Shown: piece by piece, positions 48,036 through 59,978 of the stretch
Layout of the letters: each line of letters starts with the position of its first letter
Position numbering within the stretch: the stretch's first letter is position 1
Assembly (NCBI GenBank): GCA_028095005.1
Contig: CM051459.1
Span: 113,433,431-113,497,430 of the forward strand
DNA length: 64,000 nt
From: Rhynchospora pubera
Lineage: Eukaryota; Streptophyta; Magnoliopsida; Poales; Cyperaceae
Direction: 5' to 3'
The notes under the pieces: generated by a model
The model's database searches: none
What the model saw: the letters and a program-made list of their open reading frames with translations, nothing else
Told to the model about the DNA's origin: nothing
Position numbers and translations under genes: made by a program

Positions 48036-48087
<52 letters not shown>
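47981..48087. repeat. TA and GA microsatellite with a 20 bp foldback end fragment
   Basis: TA repeats surround GAGTTTAGCTACGGTGAGTT at 48017-48036, which is only the outermost end of an F5-type element. A pure GA run follows up to F5. Confidence 0.88.
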
Positions 48088-48090
<3 letters not shown>

Positions 48091-48437
48091 TTTAGCTACG
48101 GTGAGTCGCGACCAAAACTCCTAGATCTAGATCAAAATGACCGATCCAAACAGTCCAATATAATCTCCCTATTGAAATCTCCGTGCAAACCAAATTTTTT
48201 ATTTTGTCGAAATTTTTAAGTATTTTTTTTCGGATTTTTAAAAACTGATGTTTTTGAATGGTTCAGAACCAATTAGATTAACGATTTTCTAAAATTTCAA
48301 AAAAATACTTAAAAATTTTGAAAAAATGAAAAATTTGGTCTACATGGAAATTTCAATAGGGAGATCATATTGGACGGTTTGGATCGGTCATTTTGATCTA
48401 GATCTAGGAGTTTTGGTCGCGACTCACCGTAGCTAAA

Positions 48438-48440
<3 letters not shown>
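48088..48440. mobile_element. foldback element F5, 353 bp, with mirrored microsatellite flanks
   Basis: The left arm GAGTTTAGCTACGGTGAGTC and its perfect complement close the element. The arms contain GATCCAAACAGTCCAATATA and complement. Outside the left end lies a GA run and then TA repeats; outside the right end lies a CT run and then TA repeats. The inverted repeat thus extends through both microsatellites. Confidence 0.88.

Positions 48441-48495
<55 letters not shown>
48441..48495. repeat. (CT)n then (TA)n microsatellite
   Basis: A CT run (about 48441-48461) is followed by TA repeats to about 48493, the mirror image of the left flank of F5. Confidence 0.9.
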
Positions 48496-48699
48496 TCTTT
48501 TACGTTACATTATTTCATACATTTGTAAATTTAGTTTATTTTAATTCATTAATACATTAACAAAAAATTTTATATATAATAAAAAATAAATGTGTAAAAT
48601 TATATTAAAAATAATTTATAGCATTTATATTATCTTTTACAAATAAAAATTATTTATTTTAAATATAATTTTAATAAATATTTAAAGAAATATATTGTC

Positions 48700-50560
48700 T
48701 CTTCGTCAGCCCTTCAAGTCCTTCAGGTCCTTCAAGCCTGGCCTCTCGAAATCCAGAGGGTTTAAAAGGATCAGGCTTGAGAAGGGCCATGTTCAATATT
48801 TATATTTAAGCCGTTCTAAGCCCGGTCCTTGAGTAATCCCTTTTAGACCTGACCTCCCGAGAGTCCCGCTCGGTCCTAGAAAGGTTCTCTGTCAACTCCT
48901 TATATGTCGCCATGGGCCCGCTCCATTGGACGCTATTATCCGCAAAAAAACCCACTACAATAGGCACTATTATCCGCTAAAGCCCGCTTTTCTGCACTTT
49001 CGCTATCTCGACACTATAGCGGCCATAGCGCCCGCTATTTAAACCTCTGCACGGGCGCCGCCAGTTGCCATTGATGTCGAACCACAGGGACGGATGTTTA
49101 ATAACTAAGTTTAAATTCTAATTAATTTGCTAAACTAAAAAAAAGTTTGCAAGAAAAGTTGATTAGTCATAGAATTAACAATTAAATTAAATTGTAATTA
49201 AATAAATCCTAAATTATCAAGTTGCAGATTAAAAGATAATTAAATTGCTAATTAGAAATTAGGGGTTTAAGGCAGTTAATTCTTCAGTTTACTCCAGTTC
49301 TAGAGGTCCGTTAACTTTCGTAGCGGCCCGCTGAAAGAACTCAGGTCGCTTGTCGACTAAGCTGGTTGCTGGCTACTTGGCGGGCATAGACCACCTTGCT
49401 GGTTCACTCAGCTGCCCGCTAGTGACAAGCTGAAACAACTATTTAGTTAATTTAGAAGTTGCTTTGTGTATAGAATTGGGTTTAGATTGAAGTGTTGCAG
49501 ATCAAACTCTCGTTTTAGGTCTGGTTATTAATTCAACTAACTCCAAAACCATCAAGTAGGATCTAGACTTCAACTCTCGTTTCATGGTCTAGTATCTACG
49601 GGTTTATACCTTTCTAACCTATGAATTCTTAAAGTTTTCGCTGTTAGAAAAGACTTATAACTCTCGTTAAATAGTCTTGGTTAAATCTTTCGATTATAAA
49701 CCTTCAAGTGGGCACAATTGATATCAAATACTTAGGATAATTTGGACTTAACTATCTAACAATCAACCACGGCCTATACTTGACGGATACAAGCAAACTA
49801 ACCTAAACAATTCAATTTCAATCAGATAAGAAATTAAAGCAAGGCATAAAACACAACATGCAACAAAGAAATCAACTAAAATAGTAATATCAATCCATAA
49901 ACTAAAGGTTCACTACCATGGCCCCTAAAAAGGTATCTACTCGAGATCAGACATCAAACAAAACATCAAAGTATCAAAGAGAAAAGAAAACATAAGAAAG
50001 AAACTAAGTTACAACAGAAAAGCAACTTGATCTCTATCTTTCTGTCTTCTGCTACTCAACAGCGGCATGCAGGTATCTCTGGCGACCCGCTGGACCTGTG
50101 TAGCTCTGTACTCCTTTTTGCTGAGAAAACTCCTCTAATCTGCCAACCCCCTTGGCATCAACGCTTCCTCTTTATATAGTAGACAAGGTCGGTTCTCTAA
50201 AGGTGGGGGTCGTTCAGATAGAGGTTCTAAATCTGGCGTAAATGGCGGTTAGAGAGAGATGGCAAATCTGGTTGTCTATTTTTATTTGTCGGTTTCCAGC
50301 TTCTAACGGTCCGTTGCCAAGTCTAGCGACCCACTGAAGTCTAATGCATCGCTAGTCACCATCTGCTACCCGCTGAGCTCTCTGTGGGTCGCTGATCAAG
50401 CTGAAATAAGTTCAAAATATCGTGTCGAGTAGCCACATCGCGTAGATCCTATACAAAATGAAGCAACTATAGCAGTACCTAACTTCTAACCTAAAGTAAT
50501 AATTAAACATTAGAAAAAACACATAAAATTGATATACTAGGTATGGAAACTATTTATCAG
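48700..50560. other. possible decayed non-coding transposable element, proline/GCCCGCT-rich words
   Basis: The segment has a base composition unlike its surroundings, with repeated words such as CCCGCT, GGCCCGCTG and GCGACCCGCTG. The phrase GTCGAACCACAGGGAC at about 49076 resembles 6733 onwards. There is no coding domain and no LTR pair that I can see. It separates the C and D duplication units. Confidence 0.4.
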
Positions 50561-50592
50561 CCATCAAATTAATCCAGTAAATGTAGAAAACA

Positions 50593-50850
50593 AGCTGCAC
50601 AAGTTGCTGAAAAAATTGATCAATCCAGGCATCCAGCGGAAACTTGAGGGATCTTTTAAAAAAAGAACTTTAAACAAAAAGTTAGTTCTAAAATTTCCCC
50701 TGATTATGACTCGTTTCAGATTTTGCCACTAGTCAGTCAGAGAAGACATAAGTCAGCTACACAAATATAGTTAAACAATATATTCATAATATTATTGAGA
50801 ATATCCAACTAATTATGTAATAATAATTTATTGTTTACTTCTAAACAATG
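50593..50850. repeat. segmental duplication, copy downstream of gene D
   Basis: This is the counterpart of 41161-41560, lacking the MITE at 41300-41439. After it, the copy continues straight into the 3' end of gene D, while the gene C side has about 1.57 kb of extra DNA (roughly 41553-43117). Confidence 0.82.
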
Positions 50851-50989
50851 CATTTCTAATTACATTAAAAATTCTCAAAACAATCACTTCACGGCAATTT
50901 TCCCCTAGAAAAAATCCCACAAAAAATAATTAAATTAACGCCTAACAGAATCACTGTACAATATACAAATCTCTGTCATTCTCTGTCTT

Positions 50990-53900
50990 CTACTGCACAT
51001 AAGACTTGAAAACATCAATCAAAACTCCTTTAAACCTATCCACATTGAGCATGATATTTTGCTCCGTCAAGTAAATTCTGTACATGGTATCCCATCCTTG
51101 ATCATGGATCGCTTGAGGGTTTGTAAACACTGCATGATCCCTTGGGTATCTGTGAATAAGAGTACTTTCATCTTCTTTGATCTCATGCTCCACATATCTG
51201 AGTCCCATGTCAGGCAAAGGGAGCCCATAATCATGTCTTCCCACAAAGCCCAAATTACCCCACGGCAGAATTTGTATAACAGTGGCATTTGTTGGTAGAT
51301 ACAACATGTTAGCTAGACCGGCACCATGCACACCTACCATAACATCACATGAGTTCACTACATGTGCAAATTTGGGGAATTCCCTGGTTTTGTCTGGGTC
51401 AGCAGTTACAACTCTAAATCCTATTTTCTTGGCCATTGAAACCAATTGTTTCTCATTAACTATTGCTCTTGTTCCTCTCCTCAAAATAATAAGCAGCCTA
51501 GGTCTTCTCCCTGATTTCAAGTTAACAACCGTGGTAGAGGATCTTTTAAGTGAGAAGGATTTTCTTATAAAAGCCCTAAAATCTTGCATTGTGTACCCAT
51601 TGGGTGCTTCAGCCGGGTCAACGCCGAGGGGCTTGTGCGATTTAAGCCCGATTTGAGCTGAGGGAAAGCAATGGACATTTTTGTCTTGATCTATGTTTAA
51701 AATAGGGTAAGGAGAAAGGGTCTTTATCATGGGGAGGTACTTGAAAATCCACCACCAACTCATGTCAGTAACTGCAAACTGCACTTTTCCTGCATACTGG
51801 TTTGCCGCAAGAAAGAGTGGAATCAGTATATCGGTGTAGTCGTGAAATACATTCCCGACAAAGCCCCCTGTAATTGATTAACAGTAAAAAAAAAATTTAA
51901 TTTTGATGTTTCACACAATTCTGCTTTCTGCTAGAGTAAGCCCATAAATGGGTCTTAATGGCTTAATTGGTACCTGTGGAGAAAACAACAACTGGTACTT
52001 CATGGTGCACGGTACAAGGTGGTGCCTGATCAGGTCGAGCTTGCTTGACATTCAGTTCTCTGATCATTTGCATGGTTGGCTTTTCCCATTTGCGTGCATA
52101 TGGCCGAAGCTTTGACTCTGTTGTATCTTGGGCATTAGGTGAAACGAGAAAAACTGTAGAGTAGGTGCCTAAAATTCTCACATCTCCTTCCATTGTGCAT
52201 GTATCGGCTCTTGGATGTGTGAAGTCGCACTCTAGCTTGCTCTTTTGGTTTTGGTGTGAAGCAACTTCCTCTGAATTTTGTAAATAAAATTATTTAAGGA
52301 AAAAAATTTAAAGTTCCATTTTTAGAGGCTCAAAGAATAGAATTTTTTTTTTTACCAGAGGAAGTGTCAGGCTGATTCTCTGTATTGACGTCCAAAGCCG
52401 GTAGAACTTGTGTTGAAACAAACTCTGTTTAAATTCCAATCATAGTTCCGTTACAATACATTTCATAGTACTTAAGAAGTCAAATTAATTACAAAATGTG
52501 AAATTGTTGGTACCTTGCTTAGTTTCCTCTTGATTTTCAGAATCAGCGGATTCAGTTTCAGTACTTTCTGACTTCTCCTCTGCAGTTACCTCTGTTTTTG
52601 AATTTTCAGTAGTTTCATTTTGACTAAATTCCTCATTTAATTTTGTTGGTAGCATCATTTCTCCGCCATCATCTACTCATGACAGATGATTGAATTAGAA
52701 TAAATCATAGATATTTGTTATGATAATTCAAAATACTTTTCAAAGGAAAACATACTTTGATTCGGATTGTTCGAGTCGACCGTTTCTTCTGCAGGAATGA
52801 CCAACTCGTTTGTTTGTGTAACTGAAAGAGTTATATATAATGAAAATTTATTAGGAAAATACTAGATATTCATCAAAGAAATGTTGTAAAAAAAAAAAAA
52901 TTACTCCTTTGGATATTCCTAGGTGCTATGTGACCTCTGTTTTGGGTAGTAACATACTATACAAACTTTTGGCCTTTCTAAAAAGAAAAGAAAAGGAAAT
53001 AACAATTTTGTGACACGAAAGGGAATATAAATAAAATCGAACGCGTGTACTAACCTACAATTTCTTCCTTATGAGTTGTATCTTCAGTTGATACAGTAGG
53101 TAAAGTGGGCTTCTCATCAGCATCTATACAAAATAAATAAATAAATCCAGAAATTAGGAAAAGATATATATATGTCCGAAACCCTTTAAAATATACATGA
53201 TCCTTGAGGGGAGAACTCATATATATATGGAGTACAATACTATTTTTCTTTTTCCTGATACCTGACTTTGAATCCTCTGGATCGAGTTTGTCATCATTTG
53301 AGTCTTTAACTGTATGTCATAATTATTGGAAAGAAAATTTTTATGCACGCTATTTGAAAGAATTTTGTTGCACTATCTAAGAAATACAAAAAAAAAAATC
53401 AAAATTCTTCTATTTTTTTTGTTTTTTAAGAAAACAAATGTTGTTTGGGGACCACGGATCTATCATAATATCGGTTGATAATCAGTCTCCTTTGCATTCC
53501 CAAGGTCATCTAATTTTCACTATTTATCTTTTGTTTTCTTTGGGAGACATTTAATCGGTCATCTATTAAACAAATTCGAAACTTCAAAAGCATTGAAGTC
53601 TGTACTGATTGATGGGTGCGTTTGTATAGGTGTGGGAAGAAGGGAAGAAGTGGGAAGAAATATTAGAAAGTGTGTAACTTTGTGAAGAGTTTAGATTGTT
53701 TATAATTTTTTTTCTTCTTTTTCCTTCTTCTTCTTCTTTCTTCCAACGATCCAAACGCACCCGATATATACTCAATAAAGTATTTGGTCCCAGTACCTGT
53801 TGTTTCCTCATTTGTACTTAAATCTTCTGTCATTCTTATTGGTAGATTAATTATGCCATCATTTCCTGCGCATAAAGACACGATGAGGACCATAAAAAAA

Positions 53901-54940
53901 TTAGCAGAATATCATTTAATAAAAAGGTAGAGAATCACAATTACCTGAACTGGACTTTTCTGACTTGTGCTTTTCTTCTGAAGAAATTGGAACAACACTT
54001 GATTCTTTACCTGCAACAAAAGGTAGTAACCAGTAAGTTGTGGTGTTGTGTATTTAATTATTGCACAATAAACAAAGCACGTTTTTTTATCTCATAATTT
54101 CAATCTAAAATAAAAAAATGTATTTTGAAATTAATATCTTATATTAATAAACCATGAACACAGTACATGATCAGATAACTCTTAATTACCTCAAACGGAC
54201 GGAATAAATAATAACTGCGAGTTATTCAAAGGAAAATAGTAAAATAATAAGGCGTGACCTGTAATCTAAGATTTTTATTCAGGAAAACCTCACGTGAATA
54301 GTTTGGTGTGCAATTTAACATCATTACATCATAAGAAACAAAGAAAGGCTGGAAATTGTTTAACGAAATTAATCTAGAAGGCCGAACATGACAAAAAGTG
54401 TCCAACTACCCTTAATCCATTATAAGACAGTTGGTAATACTACTTATGAGTACGCCACCAATTAGTTAGATTATAGTAAGAATTTGGCTTCTAATCTATC
54501 AATAATTGTATTATTGAATAAAAAAATAATAGAAAATTAGTAGCTTCATGAACCAGTTGCCTAAGCAACGCAATTATTCACAGACTTTTGATCAATGAGG
54601 CAATGACCGCTTATTTTTAATATATTTTCCAATAATGAAATGGTTTTTCGAAATCCGCTGGGTCTTTCATAGATATTTAATTTAAAAATAATTTTTTTTA
54701 AGAACAATTTAAAAATAATAAATTGGGAGGTTTGACCCACAATTTATCTTAAAAAAAAATAATGAAATGGTTTTTCCATTGTCTGAGCACCGTTGAGTGA
54801 TCATCAGCTTATACTACAAACATTGAACTAATTAATAAATTTATTATGTCAAGTTCTGACTTTTCATATAATATATATACACTTAAGCGCATGGACATAG
54901 GTAAACACTTGCTTACTATGTGGAAGTTAGTTTATTTATT

Positions 54941-54989
<49 letters not shown>

Positions 54990-56951
54990 TTCTAATAAAT
55001 TTTCCTTGAAGAAAGTTTGAGTTGATAATTGATATAGTTAGTTATTATTGAGATATCACATTTTTCATGGCTTCAGCAATCAGCACCATTAGGGCTGAAA
55101 ACGGTAGTCGTTTCAATCGTTCTTTCGTTTCGTTTCGTCCGGAACGGAACGGTAACGGATAAGAATTTTAGTTTCGTTTAAGGAACGGAACAACTAACGC
55201 AAATAGAAATATTGTTTCGTCTTAGAATAGAACGATTAGTGAAACTGGTACGTTTCGTGGTCGTTTATTTCGCGCATTTCGTCTAAAATTTTTTTCATGG
55301 TTTTATTATTAGATTGCAGAGGACCTCAGCGGAGAGATCGAGGGAGAAACGAGTAAAATTAGATTTCTGCAGCGTCGCTCCCGTCATTTATCCGCCGAAC
55401 ACAGTCACATCTATCTCTCTCGCTTCTACACCACCTAGTACAATCACCGTCGAGAGCGAGATGTGATGATGGTGCCTCCTCCCCTTTCCCGCTTGACCTA
55501 ACCTGTCATTTCTCTATCTCTGTTTCATAGAAAATGCAGAATAGTTTATTTTCTTGCATCTTAATAAAAATGCAAAACAGTTAGGTAGTCAAAGACGGTT
55601 ATAACCGTTTTGATCGTTCACATCAACAAAACGATCAACGCAACATGTGTTAAACGGATGCAACAATCAACGCAACAAGTACAAAAATTTCGTGCATCAA
55701 TGCAACGGTTAACAAAAGTGACCACTTTCGTGGTCGTTTTCCACGTTATGCACCCCTAAGCACCATGCCTTTTGGAAATATGTTTGGGCTCTCCAAATTA
55801 TACCCCAAAATAATAGCGACGTCTACTAACACGGCACCACATGCTTTTGGCTAGCTGGTGCTGACGCTTGGGAATGTGGGTTTTGAATTTCTGACTTCTT
55901 CTGATATCAGTGGGTTCATGATTTCGCTAATAATATTCAAGTAGTTAAAACGCGACGTTTATAAGCTAGAATAGTCAGCTCTGTACCTACTATGTATCAA
56001 TATTATGGTCAATATAACCATGCATATGGTTTTGTAACTTTTGTTGCACTCGTATAACTTTAATTCTTGAAAAGTAAAATTTGATACAAAGTTTATAGTT
56101 ATACCACAATTGCCTATTATTAACTCAATAAATTTTAATAGCTCATACTAACAACTAAATCCCCTATTACAACGAAGAAGCAGTAATTTGTTATTTGCAT
56201 GGTCGTATGGAAGAATAATTTGAAAGGATATGATTATATGAACCATATTGTTACTTCAATATGCATTCTATTTATTCCAAAAGAAGAAAATTATATGAGG
56301 AGGAACCAACGTTGAATAATAAAAACAGGATCATAGATTTTTTAAATCAAACCTTGCTGAAGATGATTACTTGTTCCTTCTATTGTTGATAACGGCTCAT
56401 AAGTATTAAAAGACAGCTGCAGATTTACTGCATAAAGGAGAATAATAGAAAAATCAGAAAAATATAATTTTGCACTATTACTATTCAAGGAGTGCAAATT
56501 TCTGTATTCACAAAAATATGTTGTTCACACCATTAAGAAAATGAATTTGATGATTGAACGTATAATTGTGTAACTGTAATATACAGTGATGAGTGCAACG
56601 GTTAACCCAACCCCGGCCCTTTCCCCCCAACAAAAAAACACACAACTAATAAAAGAAAAGGATGTAAGAAAGAACTAAAAATAAATTAAATTGTGCAAAA
56701 AAAAAAGGAGAACCACACAACGCATGCATATCAAACGTTGGAACAAAAATTGCAAAAACAAATAAAAAAAAGGAAAGAAAAAACAAAAGGGTGCAACTTA
56801 AAATACTGTTCAATCCCTTACATATAGCTGAGGCACGAGAATTTGACTCGAGAAGGGTAATGAAAATCAGAAAGGCGATCACGCAGCCGAAGATTGTGGC
56901 CGCGCCAATCCCTTTCCCCTTGATCTTACTAGAACCATCCGGACGCCTCAT
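50990..56951 (-). CDS. GT61 glycosyltransferase, gene D (635 aa)
   Basis: Eleven exons: 56822-56951, 56353-56427, 53945-54010, 53797-53865, 53262-53309, 53055-53123, 52756-52821, 52515-52672, 52356-52406, 51974-52270 and 50990-51867. From the third exon on, the gene is a close paralogue of C. Two stem exons (53262-53309 and 53055-53123) are extra. The anchor exon is unrelated to that of C: MRRPDGSSKIKGKG then a hydrophobic stretch (AATIFGCVIAFLIFITLL), followed by a linker exon. Catalytic motifs are CDFTHPRADTCTMEGDVR, IILRRGTRAIVNEKQ and SCDVMVGVHGAGLANMLYL. The last two exons match C in length (297 and 878 bp). I could not settle whether exon 52515-52672 is 158 or 159 bp; 159 keeps the frame. 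Intron 2 (2.3 kb) holds a hAT element, and a Tourist-like MITE lies in the intron between exons 4 and 5. Confidence 0.87.
53614..53762. mobile_element. Tourist-like MITE, 149 bp, in a gene D intron
   Basis: The ends GGGTGCGTTTGTAT and ATCCAAACGCACCC pair. A 3 bp duplication GAT flanks it (53611-53613 and 53763-53765). Its right end is 34 bp from the acceptor side of exon 53797-53865, close to but outside the exon. Confidence 0.78.
54011..56352 (-). other. 2.3 kb intron of gene D
   Basis: This intron separates the two gene-D-specific 5' exons from the C-like remainder. Besides the hAT element at 55090-55758, it holds a TTA microsatellite (about 54949-54987). I looked for a MAKI-type anchor exon where gene C has one and did not find it. 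Confidence 0.65.
55090..55758. mobile_element. hAT-type non-autonomous element, 669 bp
   Basis: The left end TAGGGCTGAAAACGG and right end CCACGTTATGCACCCCTA are flanked by a perfect 8 bp duplication AGCACCAT (55082-55089 and 55759-55766). The interior has CGTTTCGTT words and a CT-rich middle with no open frame. It sits in intron 2 of gene D. Confidence 0.9.
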
Positions 56952-57070
56952 GCCGAAACCCCTCTCTTACTATCCTCTATAGGTCTCTATATATCTTTCT
57001 TTTTCTCAAAAGTTTGCTTTAGCTTGATGCATATATACCAAGTAGCGAACTGTGATAAACTGATAATATA

Positions 57071-57248
57071 GGGAAGAAGCACTCTTGTCTAGGTTCTTCT
57101 TTTATATGGAAATGGAAAAGATAATAAGAAAGAATAATGCTTTGCTGGGTGATAGGGAAGAAGTTTACTCTTGGTCTAAGTTTTTCTTTTATATGGAAAT
57201 GGAAAAAATTAAATAATAATAAGAAGAAAGAATAATGCTTTGCTGGGT
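57071..57248 (-). promoter_or_regulatory. tandemly duplicated promoter block of gene D with two TATA boxes
   Basis: An 80 bp block (57071-57150) is repeated as a 94 bp version (57155-57248); both run from GGGAAGAAG to TGCTTTGCTGGGT. On the minus strand each contains CATATAAAAG, a good TATA box, at about 57099-57107 and 57185-57194. The nearer box is about 150 bp upstream of ATG 56951. Confidence 0.72.
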
Positions 57249-57583
57249 CAGAGAGGGTGACTGAAGATGACAAGGTTGACAACCAATAAAACCCATAGTA
57301 AAGTCCAATAACTCATCCTTTGAAGCCGCCAAACAAATATCTTTTTTTTCTATATCTAAATATGCATGTCACATTAGCAAATTACAATGATTAATTTTAT
57401 TGCCTTGTGTATGTAAGGTTAGTTGGTATGTCTATCTAGGAATGGAGGTTGGGAAAGGAATCGCTCGTTGCGTGCTGGTCCAGAAGTCTCCTCATGGACT
57501 TCCACTCTAGGGTGCAGATTACTAGTGGGACTTTTATTACACTTATGTCCCTCAAGAACACTATATTTAGAAAAGATGGGTTA

Positions 57584-57585
<2 letters not shown>

Positions 57586-57631
<46 letters not shown>
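57586..57631. repeat. (TA)n microsatellite
   Basis: About 23 TA units border foldback F6. Confidence 0.95.
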
Positions 57632-57634
<3 letters not shown>

Positions 57635-58028
57635 GTGGGATAAAGTGCCATAGATGGCAATGCCATAGATATCTTTTTTTAGTCATTTTTTGAAGATCCG
57701 AAATTCAATCAGTTAATCCAAACCGTTCAAATTGATCAGCATATTGAAATACCATTGGAGACCAAATTTTAGATTTTTTTTATTTTTTTTTTGTATTTAT
57801 TTTGATATGTTCAAATTGGAGGGTCTGAAATACTCCAATTATAACGTTTTTTAAAAATATCATAATAAATAGCAAAAAAAATAAAAAAAAATGTAAAATT
57901 TGGTCTCCAAGGATATTTTAATGTGGTGAATAACTTGGATGGTTCAAATTGAGCATTTGAATTTTGGATCTCGAAAAACGACTCTATGGCACGGGACCCT
58001 CCGTGCCATCTATGGCACATTAGCCATA
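57632..58028. mobile_element. foldback element F6, about 397 bp
   Basis: The outer part GTGCCATAGATGGCA and complement TGCCATCTATGGCAC, and inner arms with AATCCAAACCGTTCAAATTG and complement, are inverted. The extreme ends have drifted. It lies between TA repeats, 20 bp from F7, and is of the same subfamily. Confidence 0.8.
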
Positions 58029-58048
58029 GATATATATATATATATATA

Positions 58049-58439
58049 GAATGGCTAACGCGCCATCGATGGCACGTGCCATCAATTTTCTATCGGCTCA
58101 TTTTTAAAATTCAAAAGTCAAACGGTCGATCCAAACCGTTCAAGTTGATCAAAATATTGAAATATCTTTGGAGACCAAATTTTACATTTTTTCGAATTTT
58201 TTTGCTATTTATTATGATATTTTCAAATTGGAGGGTCTGAAATACTCTAATCATAATGTTTTTAAAAATATCATAATAAATAGCAAAAAAATTCGAAAAA
58301 ATATAAAATTTGGTCTCCAAAGATATTTCATTATGGAGAACAATTTGAACGGTTTGGATTGACCGTTTGAATTTTGGATCTCGAAAAATGACTTGATGGC
58401 ACGGGACCCTCTGTGCCATCGATGGCACGTTAGCCATTC
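58049..58439. mobile_element. foldback element F7, 391 bp
   Basis: The ends GAATGGCTAACGCGCCATCG and complement are well matched. The arms carry GATCCAAACCGTTCAAGTTG and complement, and the centre carries AGGGTCTGAAATACTC. TA repeats flank both sides. Confidence 0.86.
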
Positions 58440-58459
58440 TCTATATATATATATCTATA

Positions 58460-58873
58460 GAGTAAATCTATTGTGAACCATGGTTCATATAAGCTTTCGT
58501 GCACTATGACCATTTTGGTCGGACGTTTCACAAATTATCAAATCTAATTTAACCAACCCAATTTATATATTGAAATCTCATAGCAAACAAAATTTTACAA
58601 TTTTTGAAATTTTTTTACTATTTTTTTCGAATTTTTTAAAACTTGCCATTTTTTGCTATAAATACACTAATTTGTAAGCCAAAAATGGCAAGCTTTAAAA
58701 TATTCTAAAAAAATAGTAAAAAAATTTTAAAAATTGTAAAATTTTGTTTCCTATGAGATTTCAATATATAGATTGGATTGGTTAATTTAGATTTTTCAAT
58801 TTGCAAAATCACCGATCAAACAGTCATGGTGCACGGAACGCTCTATGCATCATGGTTCACAATAGATTTACTC
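58460..58873. mobile_element. foldback element F8, 414 bp
   Basis: The ends GAGTAAATCTATTGTGAACC and exact complement are followed by arms with ATTGAAATCTCATAG and complement. The flanks TATATCTATA and TACATATATA agree at eight of ten positions, consistent with a 10 bp duplication in TA-rich DNA. The inner core is diverged from F1. Confidence 0.86.
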
Positions 58874-59181
58874 TACATATATATATATATTTTCTGCTAC
58901 ATGGGTTACAACAATATATATTAGTTTGTAATATACAAGTCTTGCAAATGTCAAGTTTTTTTTTTTTTGAGCAAAAAACAGGGGTCAAATAAATGTCAAA
59001 CTTTTGATAGATCATTTTTTCCCCCTTCGATGTTCATATAATTTTGTTACGAACTCGATCAAAGGTACAAAAATTTTTAGGGATTGGGTCTTAAAAGAAC
59101 AAATAGAGGTTGTAGTCTTCGCAAAAACGAAAAAAAAAAATGGTTCTTTCCTCAAAAGTTAAGTACTCTTGGTCTAAAAAT

Positions 59182-59336
59182 ATAAAATTTCAAAAAAAAT
59201 ATAAAATTTGATCTGCATAGAGATTTCAATAGGGAGATCGTATTAGACGGTTTGGATCGGTCATTTTAAACTAAATTTGAGAATTTTAAATGTGACTCAC
59301 GGACCCTTTGATGAGTTGCAACTTACCATAGCAAAA

Positions 59337-59339
<3 letters not shown>
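59182..59339. mobile_element. half foldback element F9 (right arm only)
   Basis: The segment equals the right arm of F1/F4: CGTATTAGACGGTTTGGATC, CGGTCATTT, then GACTCACGGAC and CATAGCAAAACTC at the end. No left arm precedes it. A TA microsatellite follows. Confidence 0.82.

Positions 59340-59381
<42 letters not shown>
59340..59381. repeat. (TA)n microsatellite
   Basis: About 20 TA units follow the F9 half element. Confidence 0.95.
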
Positions 59382-59518
59382 CACATTGCTTAATTGCAAA
59401 ATTGAACAATATCAATAGGTTTTGCTTAATGTTTGAATTTTAAAATTTTAAAAATAAAAAGAAAATTATGGACATTTGGAGATCAAAATGCGAGCACTCG
59501 AACTGCCTCATCCTCTAT

Positions 59519-59978
59519 TAGGCCTGCAAACATAATGAAAATTTTCGTTAAATTGTTTCGTTGTGTGTCTCTGAAACAGTTAACCAAACTATTTCCTTTT
59601 TCGTTATTAAACGAAATGATCAATTAATGAAAATCGATTTAGTTTCGTGAGATAAACGAAATGATTAATAAACTGACCTTTTTATTTTATTTATTTTCGT
59701 TTAACCGTTTAATGTCATTTTTATGTATTTTCTTAAGTATTTATGAACAAATTTTGATGAAATATTTAATGTGATATTCAAATGTATTTTTGTGAGAATT
59801 CAATAATATCAATGATATATTTTTGTAATTATTTTTTGAAATGAAACGATCAGCGAATATTTTTACTTACATTCAAATAACGAAAGGGCTAATGAAAATA
59901 AAACTTTTTCCTCCCATAAACAAAAAAATTAACGAAAATAGATACTTTCGTGATCATTTCTAACGTCAAACATATCTA
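59519..59978. mobile_element. hAT-type MITE, 460 bp, degenerate
   Basis: The left end TAGGCCTGCAAAC and right end GTCAAACATATCTA are weak inverted repeats. The flanks TCCTCTAT (59511-59518) and TCCTTTAT (59979-59986) match at seven of eight positions. The interior has the TTTCGTT/AACGAAA words of the 55090 family. Confidence 0.68.
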
